Shown: positions 27,295 through 37,921, counted from the stretch's first letter. The stretch is 64,000 nucleotides of DNA from Bacteroidota bacterium (GCA_963169645.1 CAUJCO010000014.1:5001-69000); one strand, 5' to 3'. Made by a program: numbers and translations. The notes: generated by a model not told the origin, from the sequence alone.

Positions 27295-29523
27295 ATGGAA
27301 ATTAATGTTGAAGCTGAAAAGAAAGCCATTTTAAAAGATTATCGGCAATTGCTCCGATTGGCACAACCACGCATGAAGAAAGGCGATGACAAACGTATTC
27401 GACATGCTTTTGAAATGGCCGTTGATGCTCATAAACACATGCGCAGGAAAAGCGGTGAACCCTATATACATCATCCCATTGCCGTAGCCAAAATTGTTTC
27501 CGGAGATATGGGCTTGGGAACCACTTCTATCATTTGTGCATTGCTACATGACACGGTAGAAGATACCGACTTGACGATAGATGACGTACGAAAAGAATTT
27601 GGGAATACCGTGGCGAAGATTATCGATGGGTTAACCAAAATCAGTAAAATATCACATCAAACAGAATCCATACAAGCTGAAAATTACCGTAAGATTTTAT
27701 TGACGTTAAGTGATGATATTCGAGTTATCTTAATCAAAATTGCTGACCGCTTGCACAACATGCGTACGCTGGATGGGCAAAGCAGAAAAAATCAATTAAA
27801 GATAGCTTCTGAAACTATTTATTTGTATGCACCATTAGCACATCGCTTAGGTTTATATTCCATTAAAGGTGAATTGGAAGATTTGGCCATGAAATATACG
27901 GAAACAGAAAAGTATAAAGAAATTGCCAAAGCACTCGAATCTACCAAAAAAGAGCGAACCAAATACATCAACGATTTTACCAAACCACTCCAAGAAGAAA
28001 TGGACAAATCGGGGTTAAAGGCCAATGTTTTTGGTCGACCTAAATCCATCTCTTCTATTTGGAATAAAATGCGAAAAAAAGAGATTTCGTTTGATGATGT
28101 GTATGATAAGTTTGCAATTCGTGTAATTATTGATGCAGCACCCGAAAAGGAAAAAGAAGATTGTTGGCGTGCCTTTTCCATTGTTACAGATAAATACTCT
28201 CCGCAACCAAATCGTTTGCGCGATTGGATTTCGCATCCCAAAGGAAATGGGTATGAATCATTACATACTACCGTGATGGGTCCGGGCGGACAATGGGTAG
28301 AAGTACAGATTCGTACACAACGCATGGATGAAGTTGCCGAAAAAGGATTGGCCGCACACTACAAATACAAAGAAAATAAATTTAAAGCATCCAATAGCAC
28401 AGAAGAAGTTATTGAAACTTGGTTGATGCATGTGCGTGAATATTTAAAGAATCCGGATATCAACCCAATTGAGTTTATCAATGACTTTAAACTACAATTG
28501 TACCAAAAAGAAATCTACATATTTACACCGAAAGGTGAATTGAAAATTTTACCTGCAAATGCCACAGCGTTGGATTTTGCCTATACCGTACATACCAACG
28601 TCGGTGATACTTGCATCGGTGCCAAAGTAAACAACAAACTTATGCCGATTAGTCATGAGTTGAAAAATGGCGATCAAGTAGAAATCATTACATCTCGTAA
28701 ACAAAAACCCAATGAAGATTGGCTTGGATTTGTTACTACTTCGAGAGCAAAAGCAAAAATTAAAAATTCGCTCAGGGAAGAAAAACGAAAAATTGCAGAC
28801 GACGGAAAAGAAATTCTAGAACGAAAATTCAGTCAATTAAAAGCCAATTATACCAACGAAAATCTTACGCTATTAGCGTCCTTTTTGAAAATGCCAAGTC
28901 CATTGGATTTGTTATACAACATTGGAAAAGGACTCATCAATTTATCCGAATTAAAACAACTCAAAGTAGTGGGTGGTAATTTGGAAATCGTAAAAGCAGA
29001 GAAAGTCTATAAAGAAAAAAATGAGGAACGCTTCTTAATGCAAGATGAAAATCAAAATGAAATTCCTAAAAATGCGGAATTAATTATTTTTGATGAATCG
29101 TCTCAATTTCCGTATGAATTTGCAAAATGCTGTAATGCCATTCCGGGTGATGATGTTATAGGTTTTATATCCATAAATGGTGTTATAAAAATACATCGAA
29201 CCGGCTGTCCGAATGTTATTAATTTAGCATCTAAATACGGATACAGAATTATAAAAACAAGATGGACAGCCAAAACAACGCCGGCATTCCTTACCACAAT
29301 TAAACTGATGGGCTTAGATGACATGGGCATCATCAATAAACTTAGCTCTATTATTTCTAGTGATATGAAATTAAACATGCAATCTATTTCATTGGAAAGT
29401 AAAGAAGGCATATTTGAAGGCATCATCAAAGTATTTGTAAAAGATAACGGACAACTCAACACACTCATGACCAAACTAAAAGCAATTGACGGAATTAATT
29501 CTGTTATTCGAGAAGAAATTTAA
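27295..29523 (+). CDS. Bifunctional (p)ppGpp synthetase/hydrolase
   Basis: A 742-aa Rel/SpoT-family enzyme that makes and breaks the stringent alarmone. The HD hydrolase domain has HHPIAVA and HDTVED (85-90). The synthetase domain follows, with FDDVYDKFAIRVI and the YESLHTTV motif near residue 323. Then come the TGS domain (FTPKGELKILPANATALDFAY), the helical and CC region (EFAKCCNAIPGDDVIGFI) and a C-terminal ACT domain. Both catalytic sites look intact, as usual in phyla with a single long Rel. It is transcribed alone after the OmpH terminator. Confidence 0.96.
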   Translation: MEINVEAEKKAILKDYRQLLRLAQPRMKKGDDKRIRHAFEMAVDAHKHMRRKSGEPYIHHPIAVAKIVSGDMGLGTTSIICALLHDTVEDTDLTIDDVRKEFGNTVAKIIDGLTKISKISHQTESIQAENYRKILLTLSDDIRVILIKIADRLHNMRTLDGQSRKNQLKIASETIYLYAPLAHRLGLYSIKGELEDLAMKYTETEKYKEIAKALESTKKERTKYINDFTKPLQEEMDKSGLKANVFGRPKSISSIWNKMRKKEISFDDVYDKFAIRVIIDAAPEKEKEDCWRAFSIVTDKYSPQPNRLRDWISHPKGNGYESLHTTVMGPGGQWVEVQIRTQRMDEVAEKGLAAHYKYKENKFKASNSTEEVIETWLMHVREYLKNPDINPIEFINDFKLQLYQKEIYIFTPKGELKILPANATALDFAYTVHTNVGDTCIGAKVNNKLMPISHELKNGDQVEIITSRKQKPNEDWLGFVTTSRAKAKIKNSLREEKRKIADDGKEILERKFSQLKANYTNENLTLLASFLKMPSPLDLLYNIGKGLINLSELKQLKVVGGNLEIVKAEKVYKEKNEERFLMQDENQNEIPKNAELIIFDESSQFPYEFAKCCNAIPGDDVIGFISINGVIKIHRTGCPNVINLASKYGYRIIKTRWTAKTTPAFLTTIKLMGLDDMGIINKLSSIISSDMKLNMQSISLESKEGIFEGIIKVFVKDNGQLNTLMTKLKAIDGINSVIREEI

Positions 29524-29588
29524 GCTATCAGAAAAACACCTATTTACGAAGTAGGATTTTTGAAAAACAACTCAATTGGATATCAAAT

Positions 29589-32500
29589 ATGAAGCATCAA
29601 AACCATAAAATCCTATGCACGTTGTTGAGCATTTTTATACATGCTTACTGTTTGGGTTTTGATATTTCACAACTTCAATTTAATGTATTAGATATTAAAG
29701 ATGGCTTATCGCAAAATAGTGTTTCAAATATTTATCAAGACACTAAAGGATATATTTGGTTTTGTACCGATGATGGTTTAAACAGGTATGATGGTTATAC
29801 ATTTCGAAAATTTGAAAAACAACTTAACAATCCCAATTCCTTAGTTTCTAACTTCACAACATGCATCGCAGAATCATCGCCCGGAATTTTTTGGATAGGA
29901 ACAGAAAAAGGATTCAGCGTATTTTTTTATGAAGCCAGCACCTACCTTAATTTCGAGAATCCGGCTCAAATAAAAAAAATTGTAGTCGAAGACAGCTTAA
30001 GCGTACTAATTCAAACAAACTATAGTTTATACAGAGCTCGATTGATTGAAATAAAAACCAATGCATTTACGATTCAATTAGAGCCAATGCATCTTTATAA
30101 TAAAGTGTTAGGACGAACCGATAAACACCATATATATCTTTCCAATCGAGATGAAGCGCTTTTTGTTTACGACGTACGAACCAAACTAATTCAACAAAAA
30201 AAGGGAGCGACAGCATGGGAAAATGCAATTCAGAAAAATATTATTGGATTTACCAAAGACAAATATGGCATTTATTGGGTTGGCACCAATACCGGTCTCT
30301 ATCAAATTAATGAACAAACCAACCAAATAGATTCTTTCCCATCAATACGAAATAAGTTTATTGGCTTACAAGATAAAATTACCGGCATTACAATTGGCAA
30401 AATGGACAACGTGTATATTGCCACCTACCAACATGGTTTATTGGTTTTTGATATCAACAAAAAGAAATTTATTGATTTTGAAAATGACATTTACGATTTA
30501 CAAAGTATTCCGGACAACAAAACACAATGTGTATTGATTGACAACAGCAATACATTGTGGATAGGCACCAAAAGTTCCGGTGTTGCATACTACTCGCCTT
30601 TTAAATATAAATTTAAACACATCACTCAAGAGCCTTTTAAAACTTCGTGGTTGAGCAATAAATACATCTTGAGTTTTGCCACCGATGATAAAGAAAATAT
30701 TTGGATTGGCACGGATGGTAGTGGTTTATATAAATTTGATACCAAAGAGAATATATTCTCTAATTGGAGAAACAATGCTTCTGCATCTTCCTTAACAAAC
30801 GATGTTGTTCAGGCGCTGCATAAAGACAGCAATCAACAATTATGGATAGGCACACTCAATGGAATTTGCAGGTTTAATTTAAACACGTATATCTTGCATC
30901 GGTATTATTTAGCGCCAACTGTAGATTATTCAAGTTTAAAAATTCCTGCATATACCACCATTCGATTTTTAGAAACAAGTGGTAAAGAATTATATGCCTT
31001 CACAGACATTGGCATTTTCAAATTAAACCCAATTAAAAATAAATTTGAAAAAATAGTAATCGCACAAAATTTAAACAATATAAAATTCCGCAGTATTTAT
31101 GAAGAAAGCGATAGCACTTGGTGGGCAGCAACAAATATCGGCATTTTACACATCAACAAACACAGCGGTTTATTAGATGAAGTCGTATTAAAAACAATAA
31201 ACAATACCTACTTCAAAACGGACCAATTATATTGCTTATTAAAAGATGATGATGAACATTTTTGGTTAGGTTCCGGAAATAGTGGTATTTATCTTTTTGA
31301 TAAAAAAAGAAAAAAAATCGTCGTTCATTATACAAATGAAAATGGGCTTAGTAACAATTTTGTATATGGAATTTTAAAAGATAAACAAGGCAAACTTTGG
31401 ATGAGTACCAACCGAGGCATAAGTGTATTTAATCCGGTTTTAAAGCAATTCAGAAATTATGACATTAATGATGGATTGCAAAGCAATGAATTTAATAGCG
31501 GTGCATTCTACAAAACACCCAATCATGAATTATTATTTGGTGGCAACAATGGTTTTAATATCATTGAACCCAACAATATTCCTATTAACTATACAAAACC
31601 TATTGCTAATATCATTAACATAAAAACAGATAGGAATACCTACAACACCTCACAATATACCCAACAATCCAAAAAGGTTCGTTTTGCTAACCAAGAAAAT
31701 ACTATTTCATTTGAGTTTGCTTCGAGTGATTTTGCCAATACGCCTAAAAATTTATTTGAATATCGCTTAGATGGCTACGACAAAAATTGGACAAGCACGA
31801 ACCGAAATTTTGTATCGTACACAAAATTACCACCGGGCAATTACACATTCTATGTGCGTGCCAGTAATAACGACGGAATTTGGTCAGAACAACCGGCTTC
31901 ATTTGCTTTCCGCATTCGGCCAATGGTATGGCAAACATGGGGCTTTCGCATATTCATAAGCCTCCTTTTATTGGCTTATATTTATCGTTTTATTACATTA
32001 AAAATTCAGACGGAAAATAAAAAAGCAAAAGAGAAAAGTAAGATTGCACAGCAAAAAGCGGAGTTTGAAAAACAATTAGCAGAAATAAAACTAAAAGCAT
32101 TGGTAGCACAAATGAATCCGCATTTTATTTTCAATTGTATGAATTCCATACAAGCGATGATACTATCCGATCAAAATTTACAAGCTTCTACCTACCTCAC
32201 AAAACTTTCCAGATTAGTGCGTTCCGTTTTAGAAAACTCTGTGAATACCTTTATTCCTTTAAATGATGTTATTGAGAAATTAAAACTGTATTTAGAATTA
32301 GAATCTTTGCGATTTGATTATCAATTTAAATATGATATTAAGGTAGAAAACGTGGATGTTTATTCCATAGAAATGCCCGCAATGCTTTTGCAACCTTATG
32401 TTGAAAATGCCATTTGGCATGGACTCTTGAAAAAAGATGGAGAGAAAAATTTAATCATTCATTTTTATAAAAATTTCAATTATCTCGTTTGTGAAATTAC

Positions 32501-32705
32501 GGACAATGGAATTGGAAGAGCTAAAGCCGCAGAGCTCAATTTGAAAAAACAACATAAATCATTAGGTACTATTATTACCAAAGAAATGTTTGACACCTTA
32601 CACAAAATAAAAGAAGCCGATTACCACGTAGAAATTATAGATTTGTATGATGATAAACATTTGCCGAGTGGAACAAAAGTGTTAGTACGCATTGAAATAA
32701 ACTAA
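29589..32705 (+). CDS. LytS-type sensor histidine kinase with beta-propeller sensor
   Basis: A 1038-aa membrane kinase. It has a signal-like N-terminus, about 14 Reg_prop repeats (LSQNSVSNIYQDTKGYIWF, WIGT...GLYRY types) forming two propellers, then a Y_Y_Y immunoglobulin-like domain (FEYRLDGYDKNWT, PPGNYTFYVRA), one membrane segment near residue 790 and a His_kinase/HATPase module. The phosphoacceptor is H845 in NPHFIFNCMNS; LLQPYVENAIWHGL is the N box. The ligand is likely periplasmic and unknown. The partner regulator starts 15 bases after the stop and completes the two-gene operon. Confidence 0.93.
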   Translation: MKHQNHKILCTLLSIFIHAYCLGFDISQLQFNVLDIKDGLSQNSVSNIYQDTKGYIWFCTDDGLNRYDGYTFRKFEKQLNNPNSLVSNFTTCIAESSPGIFWIGTEKGFSVFFYEASTYLNFENPAQIKKIVVEDSLSVLIQTNYSLYRARLIEIKTNAFTIQLEPMHLYNKVLGRTDKHHIYLSNRDEALFVYDVRTKLIQQKKGATAWENAIQKNIIGFTKDKYGIYWVGTNTGLYQINEQTNQIDSFPSIRNKFIGLQDKITGITIGKMDNVYIATYQHGLLVFDINKKKFIDFENDIYDLQSIPDNKTQCVLIDNSNTLWIGTKSSGVAYYSPFKYKFKHITQEPFKTSWLSNKYILSFATDDKENIWIGTDGSGLYKFDTKENIFSNWRNNASASSLTNDVVQALHKDSNQQLWIGTLNGICRFNLNTYILHRYYLAPTVDYSSLKIPAYTTIRFLETSGKELYAFTDIGIFKLNPIKNKFEKIVIAQNLNNIKFRSIYEESDSTWWAATNIGILHINKHSGLLDEVVLKTINNTYFKTDQLYCLLKDDDEHFWLGSGNSGIYLFDKKRKKIVVHYTNENGLSNNFVYGILKDKQGKLWMSTNRGISVFNPVLKQFRNYDINDGLQSNEFNSGAFYKTPNHELLFGGNNGFNIIEPNNIPINYTKPIANIINIKTDRNTYNTSQYTQQSKKVRFANQENTISFEFASSDFANTPKNLFEYRLDGYDKNWTSTNRNFVSYTKLPPGNYTFYVRASNNDGIWSEQPASFAFRIRPMVWQTWGFRIFISLLLLAYIYRFITLKIQTENKKAKEKSKIAQQKAEFEKQLAEIKLKALVAQMNPHFIFNCMNSIQAMILSDQNLQASTYLTKLSRLVRSVLENSVNTFIPLNDVIEKLKLYLELESLRFDYQFKYDIKVENVDVYSIEMPAMLLQPYVENAIWHGLLKKDGEKNLIIHFYKNFNYLVCEITDNGIGRAKAAELNLKKQHKSLGTIITKEMFDTLHKIKEADYHVEIIDLYDDKHLPSGTKVLVRIEIN

Positions 32706-32720
32706 AAAATAAAAAAAATA

Positions 32721-33482
32721 ATGGAACCCATAAAAGCAATCATCGTAGATGACGAAAAAAACAACAGAATTACGTTGCATAAATTGGTAGAACGTTTTTG
32801 TCCGCAAGTAACAATCGTATCAGAATGTGATAGCGTAGATTGTGCTATTTCTGTATTAGAAAGCACACCGATTGATGTAGTTTTTTTAGATGTGGAAATG
32901 CCCGGAAAAAATGGCTTCGATTTATTGGCACATTTCAATTATCAATGTCCGTTTAATGTAATATTCACTACGGCGTATAGTCAATATGCAGTTAAAGCAT
33001 TTCGGTTCAGCGCCTTGGATTACCTATTAAAACCGGTCGATCCGGAAGAATTAGTGCAAGCTGTTCATAAATTATCCAACAAAATATCGGACGAAAATAA
33101 AAACAAACAATTTGAATTATTAGAGCAGAAAATAAGCAATAAAGATGTAGGTAAAAAACAACTCGCTATCTCTACTTTAGAAGGGATTTATTTTGTTACT
33201 TTAGATGAAATCATTCACATTGATGCGGATTCATCGTATACCAAAATTTATTTAACTTCCGGCGAGATGATTATGTCCTCCAAACCACTCAAATATTTTG
33301 AAGAACTGCTGGAAGATTTCGACTTTGTTAGAGTGCATCAATCTCATATCATCAACCTAAAATTAATTAGAAGGTATGTACGTGGCGATGGTGGCCAAGT
33401 AATTATGACAAACGGCACAGAAATAGAGGTTTCTCGCAGAAAGAAAGATGATTTATTGTCAAAAATTTCCGATACCATTTAG
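32721..33482 (+). CDS. LytTR-family response regulator
   Basis: A 253-aa regulator. The receiver domain (about 1-120) has acidic residues D10 and D11 and phosphorylation site D57 in FLDVEMPG; YLLKPVD holds the conserved lysine. The C-terminal half is a LytTR DNA-binding domain (DEIIHIDADSSYTKIYL, FVRVHQSHIINL). It pairs with the upstream LytS-like kinase. Target genes are not apparent. The stop codon merges into a TAG microsatellite. Confidence 0.94.
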   Translation: MEPIKAIIVDDEKNNRITLHKLVERFCPQVTIVSECDSVDCAISVLESTPIDVVFLDVEMPGKNGFDLLAHFNYQCPFNVIFTTAYSQYAVKAFRFSALDYLLKPVDPEELVQAVHKLSNKISDENKNKQFELLEQKISNKDVGKKQLAISTLEGIYFVTLDEIIHIDADSSYTKIYLTSGEMIMSSKPLKYFEELLEDFDFVRVHQSHIINLKLIRRYVRGDGGQVIMTNGTEIEVSRRKKDDLLSKISDTI

Positions 33483-33500
33483 TAGTAGTAGTAGTAGTAG
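33480..33500 (+). repeat. TAG trinucleotide repeat at the regulator stop
   Basis: The TAG stop of the response regulator is the first unit of seven TAG units, followed by GTAGTGA-like degenerate copies to about 33520. It puts a series of stop codons in one frame. Confidence 0.8.
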
Positions 33501-33560
33501 CGAGTAGTGAGTAGTGAGTACAAAGTAATAAGATTTATTATCAATAAACCATTGCTTCAA

Positions 33561-33650
33561 TACTACATTATTTCATTATTTCATTATTTCATTATTTCAT
33601 TACTACATTATTTCATTACTACATTATTTCATTACTACATTATTTCATTA
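33561..33650. repeat. Octamer repeat tract at the pyrD stop
   Basis: About 11 units of the octamer ATTATTTC and its variant ATTACTAC, arranged partly as a 16-base unit TACTACATTATTTCAT. The tract belongs to the same family as 2906-2958 but in the opposite orientation. The pyrD stop codon and last residues are encoded inside it. Confidence 0.85.
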
Positions 33651-34680
33651 ATCTCTGATTAATTTCTCGAATCAATCTCGGTCCTTCGTAAATAAATCCG
33701 GTATATAATTGCACAAGACTGGCACCGGCATCTAATTTTTCCAGCGCATCATCGGCAGTCATAATACCACCTACTGCAATAATTGGAATTTGCTGATTCG
33801 ATTTTTTTACTAAATATTTAATAATTTCTGTAGATGATTTTGTGAGAGGTTTTCCACTTAAACCACCTGCTCCAATTTGTGCTATTTTACTTTTATCTGT
33901 CGATAAATTTTCGCGAGATACGGTCGTGTTTGTCGCTACAATACCGGCTAATTTTGTATCAAATACTATCTCTATAATATCATCTAATTGTTCTGTAGTT
34001 AAATCAGGTGCAATTTTTAATAAGATAGGTTTTGGTTTTTCTTTATTTTGATTGACTGTCTGCAATTGAAACAAGATATTTTTCAATGGTTCTTTTTCTT
34101 GCAACGCCCGTAAATTCGGTGTGTTTGGAGAACTCACATTCACAACAAAATAATCAACCACCTCATACAATTCGTGAAAACATTTGATGTAATCTTCCAC
34201 AGCATTTTCATTTGGAGTGATTTTATTTTTGCCGATATTTCCGCCTATAATAATTTCAGATTGATGATTTATAATTTCAGATTTCAAGATATTATTTTTC
34301 ACCGCATGCATACCATCATTATTAAATCCCATTCTGTTGATGATAGCCTCATCTTCAATTAAACGAAATAATCTTGGTTTATCGTTTCCGGGTTGTGCCA
34401 ATGGTGTAACTGTTCCAATTTCTACAAATCCAAAACCAACAGCAGCAAATGCATCAATACAGTTGGCATTTTTATCCAAACCTGCTGCTAACCCAACGGG
34501 ATTTTTAAATGTCAATCCAAAAACTGTACGCTCTAATTTTTTATCTTCAACGGCAAATAAAAACTTTAAAACAGTGGAAACAAATGGGATTTTTATCCAA
34601 AAAGACATCCATTTAAGTGTTAGATGATGGGCAGTTTCAGCATCTAATTGAAAAAGAAAAAAACGCAGGATTTTGTACAT
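33640..34680 (-). CDS. pyrD: Dihydroorotate dehydrogenase (quinone), class 2
   Basis: A 346-aa FMN enzyme that oxidises dihydroorotate to orotate and passes electrons to quinone at the inner membrane. The N-terminal amphipathic helices ([24 protein letters not shown]) are the membrane-contact region of class 2. Motifs [20 protein letters not shown] and the active-site serine in [11 protein letters not shown] are present, as is the C-terminal FMN site [18 protein letters not shown] segment. The last residues LMK and the stop lie within the octamer repeat. pyrF is the other UMP gene in this window. Confidence 0.96.
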   Translation of the reverse strand: MYKILRFFLFQLDAETAHHLTLKWMSFWIKIPFVSTVLKFLFAVEDKKLERTVFGLTFKNPVGLAAGLDKNANCIDAFAAVGFGFVEIGTVTPLAQPGNDKPRLFRLIEDEAIINRMGFNNDGMHAVKNNILKSEIINHQSEIIIGGNIGKNKITPNENAVEDYIKCFHELYEVVDYFVVNVSSPNTPNLRALQEKEPLKNILFQLQTVNQNKEKPKPILLKIAPDLTTEQLDDIIEIVFDTKLAGIVATNTTVSRENLSTDKSKIAQIGAGGLSGKPLTKSSTEIIKYLVKKSNQQIPIIAVGGIMTADDALEKLDAGASLVQLYTGFIYEGPRLIREINQRLMK

Positions 34681-34756
34681 AGAAGATTAAATTTCTCTTA
34701 CAAGATAGAAATTATATCTTTTTACGCTTTTTTTGAGAAATGAAGATTATATTATA

Positions 34757-35608
34757 TTAATAAACAATTCCAAATTTTAAAAATCCTTTACCTCCAACAT
34801 CTTCAACACCTTGTCGTGGAATAAATATTAATCTACCTCCAACATTTAGCGAAACACCTAATGATTTATTTATCTTAAATTCTACTCCTAACCCGAAGTT
34901 AGAAATAAAAGAATGAAAATTTTCTGCATAAACATAACTTTTATAACCCATGTATTTATTATAATGTAATAGTGCATAACCAGGAGCGAGATTTAAAAAA
35001 GGTGTAACACGATTTCTCATGAAATATATCCTCATATCAAGAGTAGTTGGCACAGTAATTAGATATTTATTTACATCTACTCCAAAAGCAATACCAATGG
35101 AGAATGTCTGAGATGTTCGTTTTCCTATTAATTGATTAAATGAGAAAGAAGAAAACCTATCAGCATAAAAATATGATTTTTTTGATTTAAATAAAGCACC
35201 TATTTCTGTTACACCAATAAATCCTTTTTTCAGGTATATTTTTTTATCGGCTGGTGTATTGTATGTATAAGAATTCTTTGATGTGTTATTCGCAGTATCT
35301 ATTATTTCAAACTTATTTTGATTTACAATTTGATTATTTTGAATTAGTGTTCCTGTTGTTTGAATTTGTTGATTTGTTGAAGAATTTACAAATGATGCTT
35401 CTTTTGTTATTTTTTGAACTTCGCTAAAATTATACACAAATACACTACCATTTTTTGTTTGGATTTTCAATGTTTGATTTGGAATTTGCTCAATAATTAT
35501 CCCTCTTATTACGCTTCCATTTTTCAGGTAGACAACTTCATCTAAATAATTCTGACTAAAAGTAATTGTTGTAATAAAGAGCAATAAAATAAAAGATATT
35601 TTTTTCAT
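34757..35608 (-). CDS. Secreted protein, paralogue pair member 1
   Basis: A 283-aa protein with a signal peptide ending near SQN. Its first ~60 mature residues (VYLKNGSVIRG-IIEQIPNQTLKIQTK) are nearly the same as those of the upstream neighbour. They form a small beta domain I cannot name with certainty. The second half (from about 150) has aromatic-rich strands with GYALLHYNKYMGYKS and GLGVEFKINKSLGVSLNVGGR, like an outer-membrane beta-barrel. It starts six bases after the neighbour's stop, so the pair is an operon. It may anchor the shared domain to the outer membrane. Confidence 0.7.
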   Translation of the reverse strand: MKKISFILLLFITTITFSQNYLDEVVYLKNGSVIRGIIIEQIPNQTLKIQTKNGSVFVYNFSEVQKITKEASFVNSSTNQQIQTTGTLIQNNQIVNQNKFEIIDTANNTSKNSYTYNTPADKKIYLKKGFIGVTEIGALFKSKKSYFYADRFSSFSFNQLIGKRTSQTFSIGIAFGVDVNKYLITVPTTLDMRIYFMRNRVTPFLNLAPGYALLHYNKYMGYKSYVYAENFHSFISNFGLGVEFKINKSLGVSLNVGGRLIFIPRQGVEDVGGKGFLKFGIVY

Positions 35609-35614
35609 CTTTAT

Positions 35615-36307
35615 TTATTTAACTTGATAATTACCTAAAATTGCAATATTTGAAACAACTGTATTTGCACCAATAATTGCAGGTCCACCTTTTTTTGCCA
35701 TATAAGCTAACATTGGCACCAAGAAAGTGCCCAATCCTACTCCTAAACCAACTCCTAGTGCTTTTCCCATCATTTTTTGTCCTTGTTTACTATGTTTCCC
35801 ACTCAATTTTATATCTTGTCCATCTACTGATTTTACTGAATTCATAGTTATTACAATACTGCCTGGTTTACCAACACCTTTTCGTTTTGTCTTTTCAATA
35901 TTACATTGTATAGGTGTTCCTTCTTTAATTAATAATTTTCCATTTGCATCTAAAATATTATGTGCAACTTGAACTAAAACAGGCTCTTCATTTTCACTTG
36001 ATATTTCATTTACAATTGTTGCATCTAAAAAACCTGAGTTTATATTAGATGTATTTACTACATTGTTATTGTTTATAGTTGAATTTATAATTGATTCTTT
36101 AGTTGTTTTAGCAACTTCATCAAATTTGTAAACGAATATGTTTCCATCCTTTGTTTGGATTTTTAATGTTTCATTAGGAATTTGTTCGATAATAGTGCCT
36201 CTAATAATGCTACCATTTTTTAAATAGACTACCTCTTCAAAATTAGTTTGGCTATATAAATTAATCGTACATAGCAGACACAAAAGCATAAATATTAAAT
36301 TCTTCAT
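35615..36307 (-). CDS. Secreted protein, paralogue pair member 2
   Basis: A 230-aa protein with a signal peptide and the same N-terminal beta domain as the downstream gene (VYLKNGSIIRGTIIEQIPN, LKIQTKDGNIFVYKF). After a Ser/Asn linker it differs: a conserved-looking VPVLVQ-like segment, a GTPIQCNIEKTKRKGVGKPG region, then a glycine-rich hydrophobic stretch (ALGVGLGVGLGTFLVP). This last part resembles glycine-zipper membrane segments. The operon is upstream of pyrD. The role is unknown; a shared N-terminal binding module on two different C-terminal parts is what the sequence shows. Confidence 0.7.
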   Translation of the reverse strand: MKNLIFMLLCLLCTINLYSQTNFEEVVYLKNGSIIRGTIIEQIPNETLKIQTKDGNIFVYKFDEVAKTTKESIINSTINNNNVVNTSNINSGFLDATIVNEISSENEEPVLVQVAHNILDANGKLLIKEGTPIQCNIEKTKRKGVGKPGSIVITMNSVKSVDGQDIKLSGKHSKQGQKMMGKALGVGLGVGLGTFLVPMLAYMAKKGGPAIIGANTVVSNIAILGNYQVK

Positions 36308-36396
36308 AAGATTTTATTTTACACAAAAGTAATTATCGATAATCATATATAAAATACTTATTTAAACCTAAACAACTTCTTAATACGTCAAAATAA

Positions 36397-36612
36397 ATGA
36401 TTGAAAATGAACTACTAAAATTAGTAAAAAGAACTAGAAAACTAAGTTTATCTAAAAAAATGACGCTTGCACAATTAGAAGCCGAGTGTGATTTTGAAAA
36501 ATCTAATATGGCTCGAATTGAAAAAGGAAATACTAATCCAACCTACAAAACACTATTAAAAGTTGCAAATGCGTTATCGCTTTCCATTAGTGAGTTGGTA
36601 ATTTTTGATTAA
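36397..36612 (+). CDS. Small XRE-family regulator
   Basis: A 71-aa protein that is almost entirely one Cro/C1-type helix-turn-helix domain (MTLAQLEAECDFEKSNMARIEKGNTNPTY, then LLKVANALSLSISELV). It is divergent from the paralogous secreted pair, which it might control; no operator is apparent. The length is ordinary for single-domain XRE regulators. Confidence 0.82.
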   Translation: MIENELLKLVKRTRKLSLSKKMTLAQLEAECDFEKSNMARIEKGNTNPTYKTLLKVANALSLSISELVIFD

Positions 36613-36656
36613 TTGCAAAACTTACTTTCATCTTTCCTTTTGCGTATCTTTACTGC

Positions 36657-37913
36657 ATGCATCAGCCACTTGCCGAACGAATGCGTCCTAAAAATCTCGA
36701 CCAAATTATCGGGCAACAACATATTTTAGGCAACGGCAAACCTTTGCGAACAATTATAGAAAAACAAAAATTACATTCACTTATTTTCTGGGGACCACCG
36801 GGTGTTGGCAAAACTACGTTGGCCCGAATTTTAGCAGAACAAGCTCATCTTCCTTTTGAACAAGTAAGTGCTATTTCATCCGGCGTTAAAGAACTACGTA
36901 GCATTATTGAAGAAGCCAAAACATTTGGTACCAAAGTGCTTTTTATTGATGAAATTCATCGTTTTAATAAATCACAACAAGATGCATTATTGGGAGCAGT
37001 AGAAAATGGAACACTAATTTTAATTGGTGCCACAACAGAAAATCCATCTTTTGAAGTTAATGCAGCACTGCTATCTCGTTGCCAAGTGTATGTTTTACAA
37101 GCATTGGATGCCGATAGTTTAAAGCAAATAATTGATACCGCAATCTTACAGGATGAAATTTTAAAAGAAGAAAAAATTAAGATATCTGAGTACGATGCGT
37201 TGCTGTATTTTTCCGGTGGCGATGCTCGGAAATTATTGAATGTATTAGAGTTGGTAAGTGAAAATGTAACGGATGATAAAATCATTACCAACAAAAATGT
37301 AGAAGCTATTGTACAAACATATATCGCACGTTATGATAAAACCGGTGAGCAGCATTACGATATCATATCAGCATTTATAAAATCTATGCGTGGTAGCGAC
37401 CCAAATGCCGCCATTTATTGGATGGCACGCATGATAAACGCCGGAGAAGATCCTGTTTTTATTGCTCGAAGAATGCTGATTTTCGCTGCCGAAGATATTG
37501 GGAATGCCAACCCAAATGCCTTGTTATTGGCCAATGCTTGCTTTCAAGCTGTTACTACTATTGGGTATCCGGAATGCCGAATTGTGTTGGCACAATGTGC
37601 TACTTATTTAGCTTCGTCATCCAAAAGCAATGCCAGCTATATGGCAATTGAAAATGCAATAGCACTTGCCGAAAAAACAGCTCAGCTTTCCGTTCCACTG
37701 CATTTACGCAACGCACCCACAAAACTGATGAAGCAATTGAATTACGGAAAAGATTATCTGTATGCACATCAATTTGAAAATAACTTTGTCGAATTAGAGT
37801 TTTTACCCGAAGCAATTAGTGGTACCAAATTCTACGAACCCGGAAACAATGCAAGAGAAAATGAATTGAGAAAGTTTCTAAAAGAAAGATGGAAAAAGAA
37901 ATATGAATACTGA
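36657..37913 (+). CDS. rarA: RarA/MgsA replication-associated AAA+ ATPase
   Basis: A 418-aa clamp-loader-like ATPase that acts at stalled replication forks. Walker A is GPPGVGKTT (46-54), Walker B is FIDEIHRF, sensor 1 is GATTENPSFE, and the C-terminal tetramerisation region contains the GSDPNAAIYWMARM and RRMLIFAAEDIGNANP segments typical of the family. The start at 36657 is preceded by a TATCTTTA box. It is transcribed alone and is followed by a heptamer repeat tract. Confidence 0.95.
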   Translation: MHQPLAERMRPKNLDQIIGQQHILGNGKPLRTIIEKQKLHSLIFWGPPGVGKTTLARILAEQAHLPFEQVSAISSGVKELRSIIEEAKTFGTKVLFIDEIHRFNKSQQDALLGAVENGTLILIGATTENPSFEVNAALLSRCQVYVLQALDADSLKQIIDTAILQDEILKEEKIKISEYDALLYFSGGDARKLLNVLELVSENVTDDKIITNKNVEAIVQTYIARYDKTGEQHYDIISAFIKSMRGSDPNAAIYWMARMINAGEDPVFIARRMLIFAAEDIGNANPNALLLANACFQAVTTIGYPECRIVLAQCATYLASSSKSNASYMAIENAIALAEKTAQLSVPLHLRNAPTKLMKQLNYGKDYLYAHQFENNFVELEFLPEAISGTKFYEPGNNARENELRKFLKERWKKKYEY

Positions 37914-37921
37914 TATTAGAC

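Noticed and set aside
33561..33650. CRISPR-like repeat array
   Set aside because: The repeat units are 8-16 bases with no unique spacers and no cas genes; it is a microsatellite.
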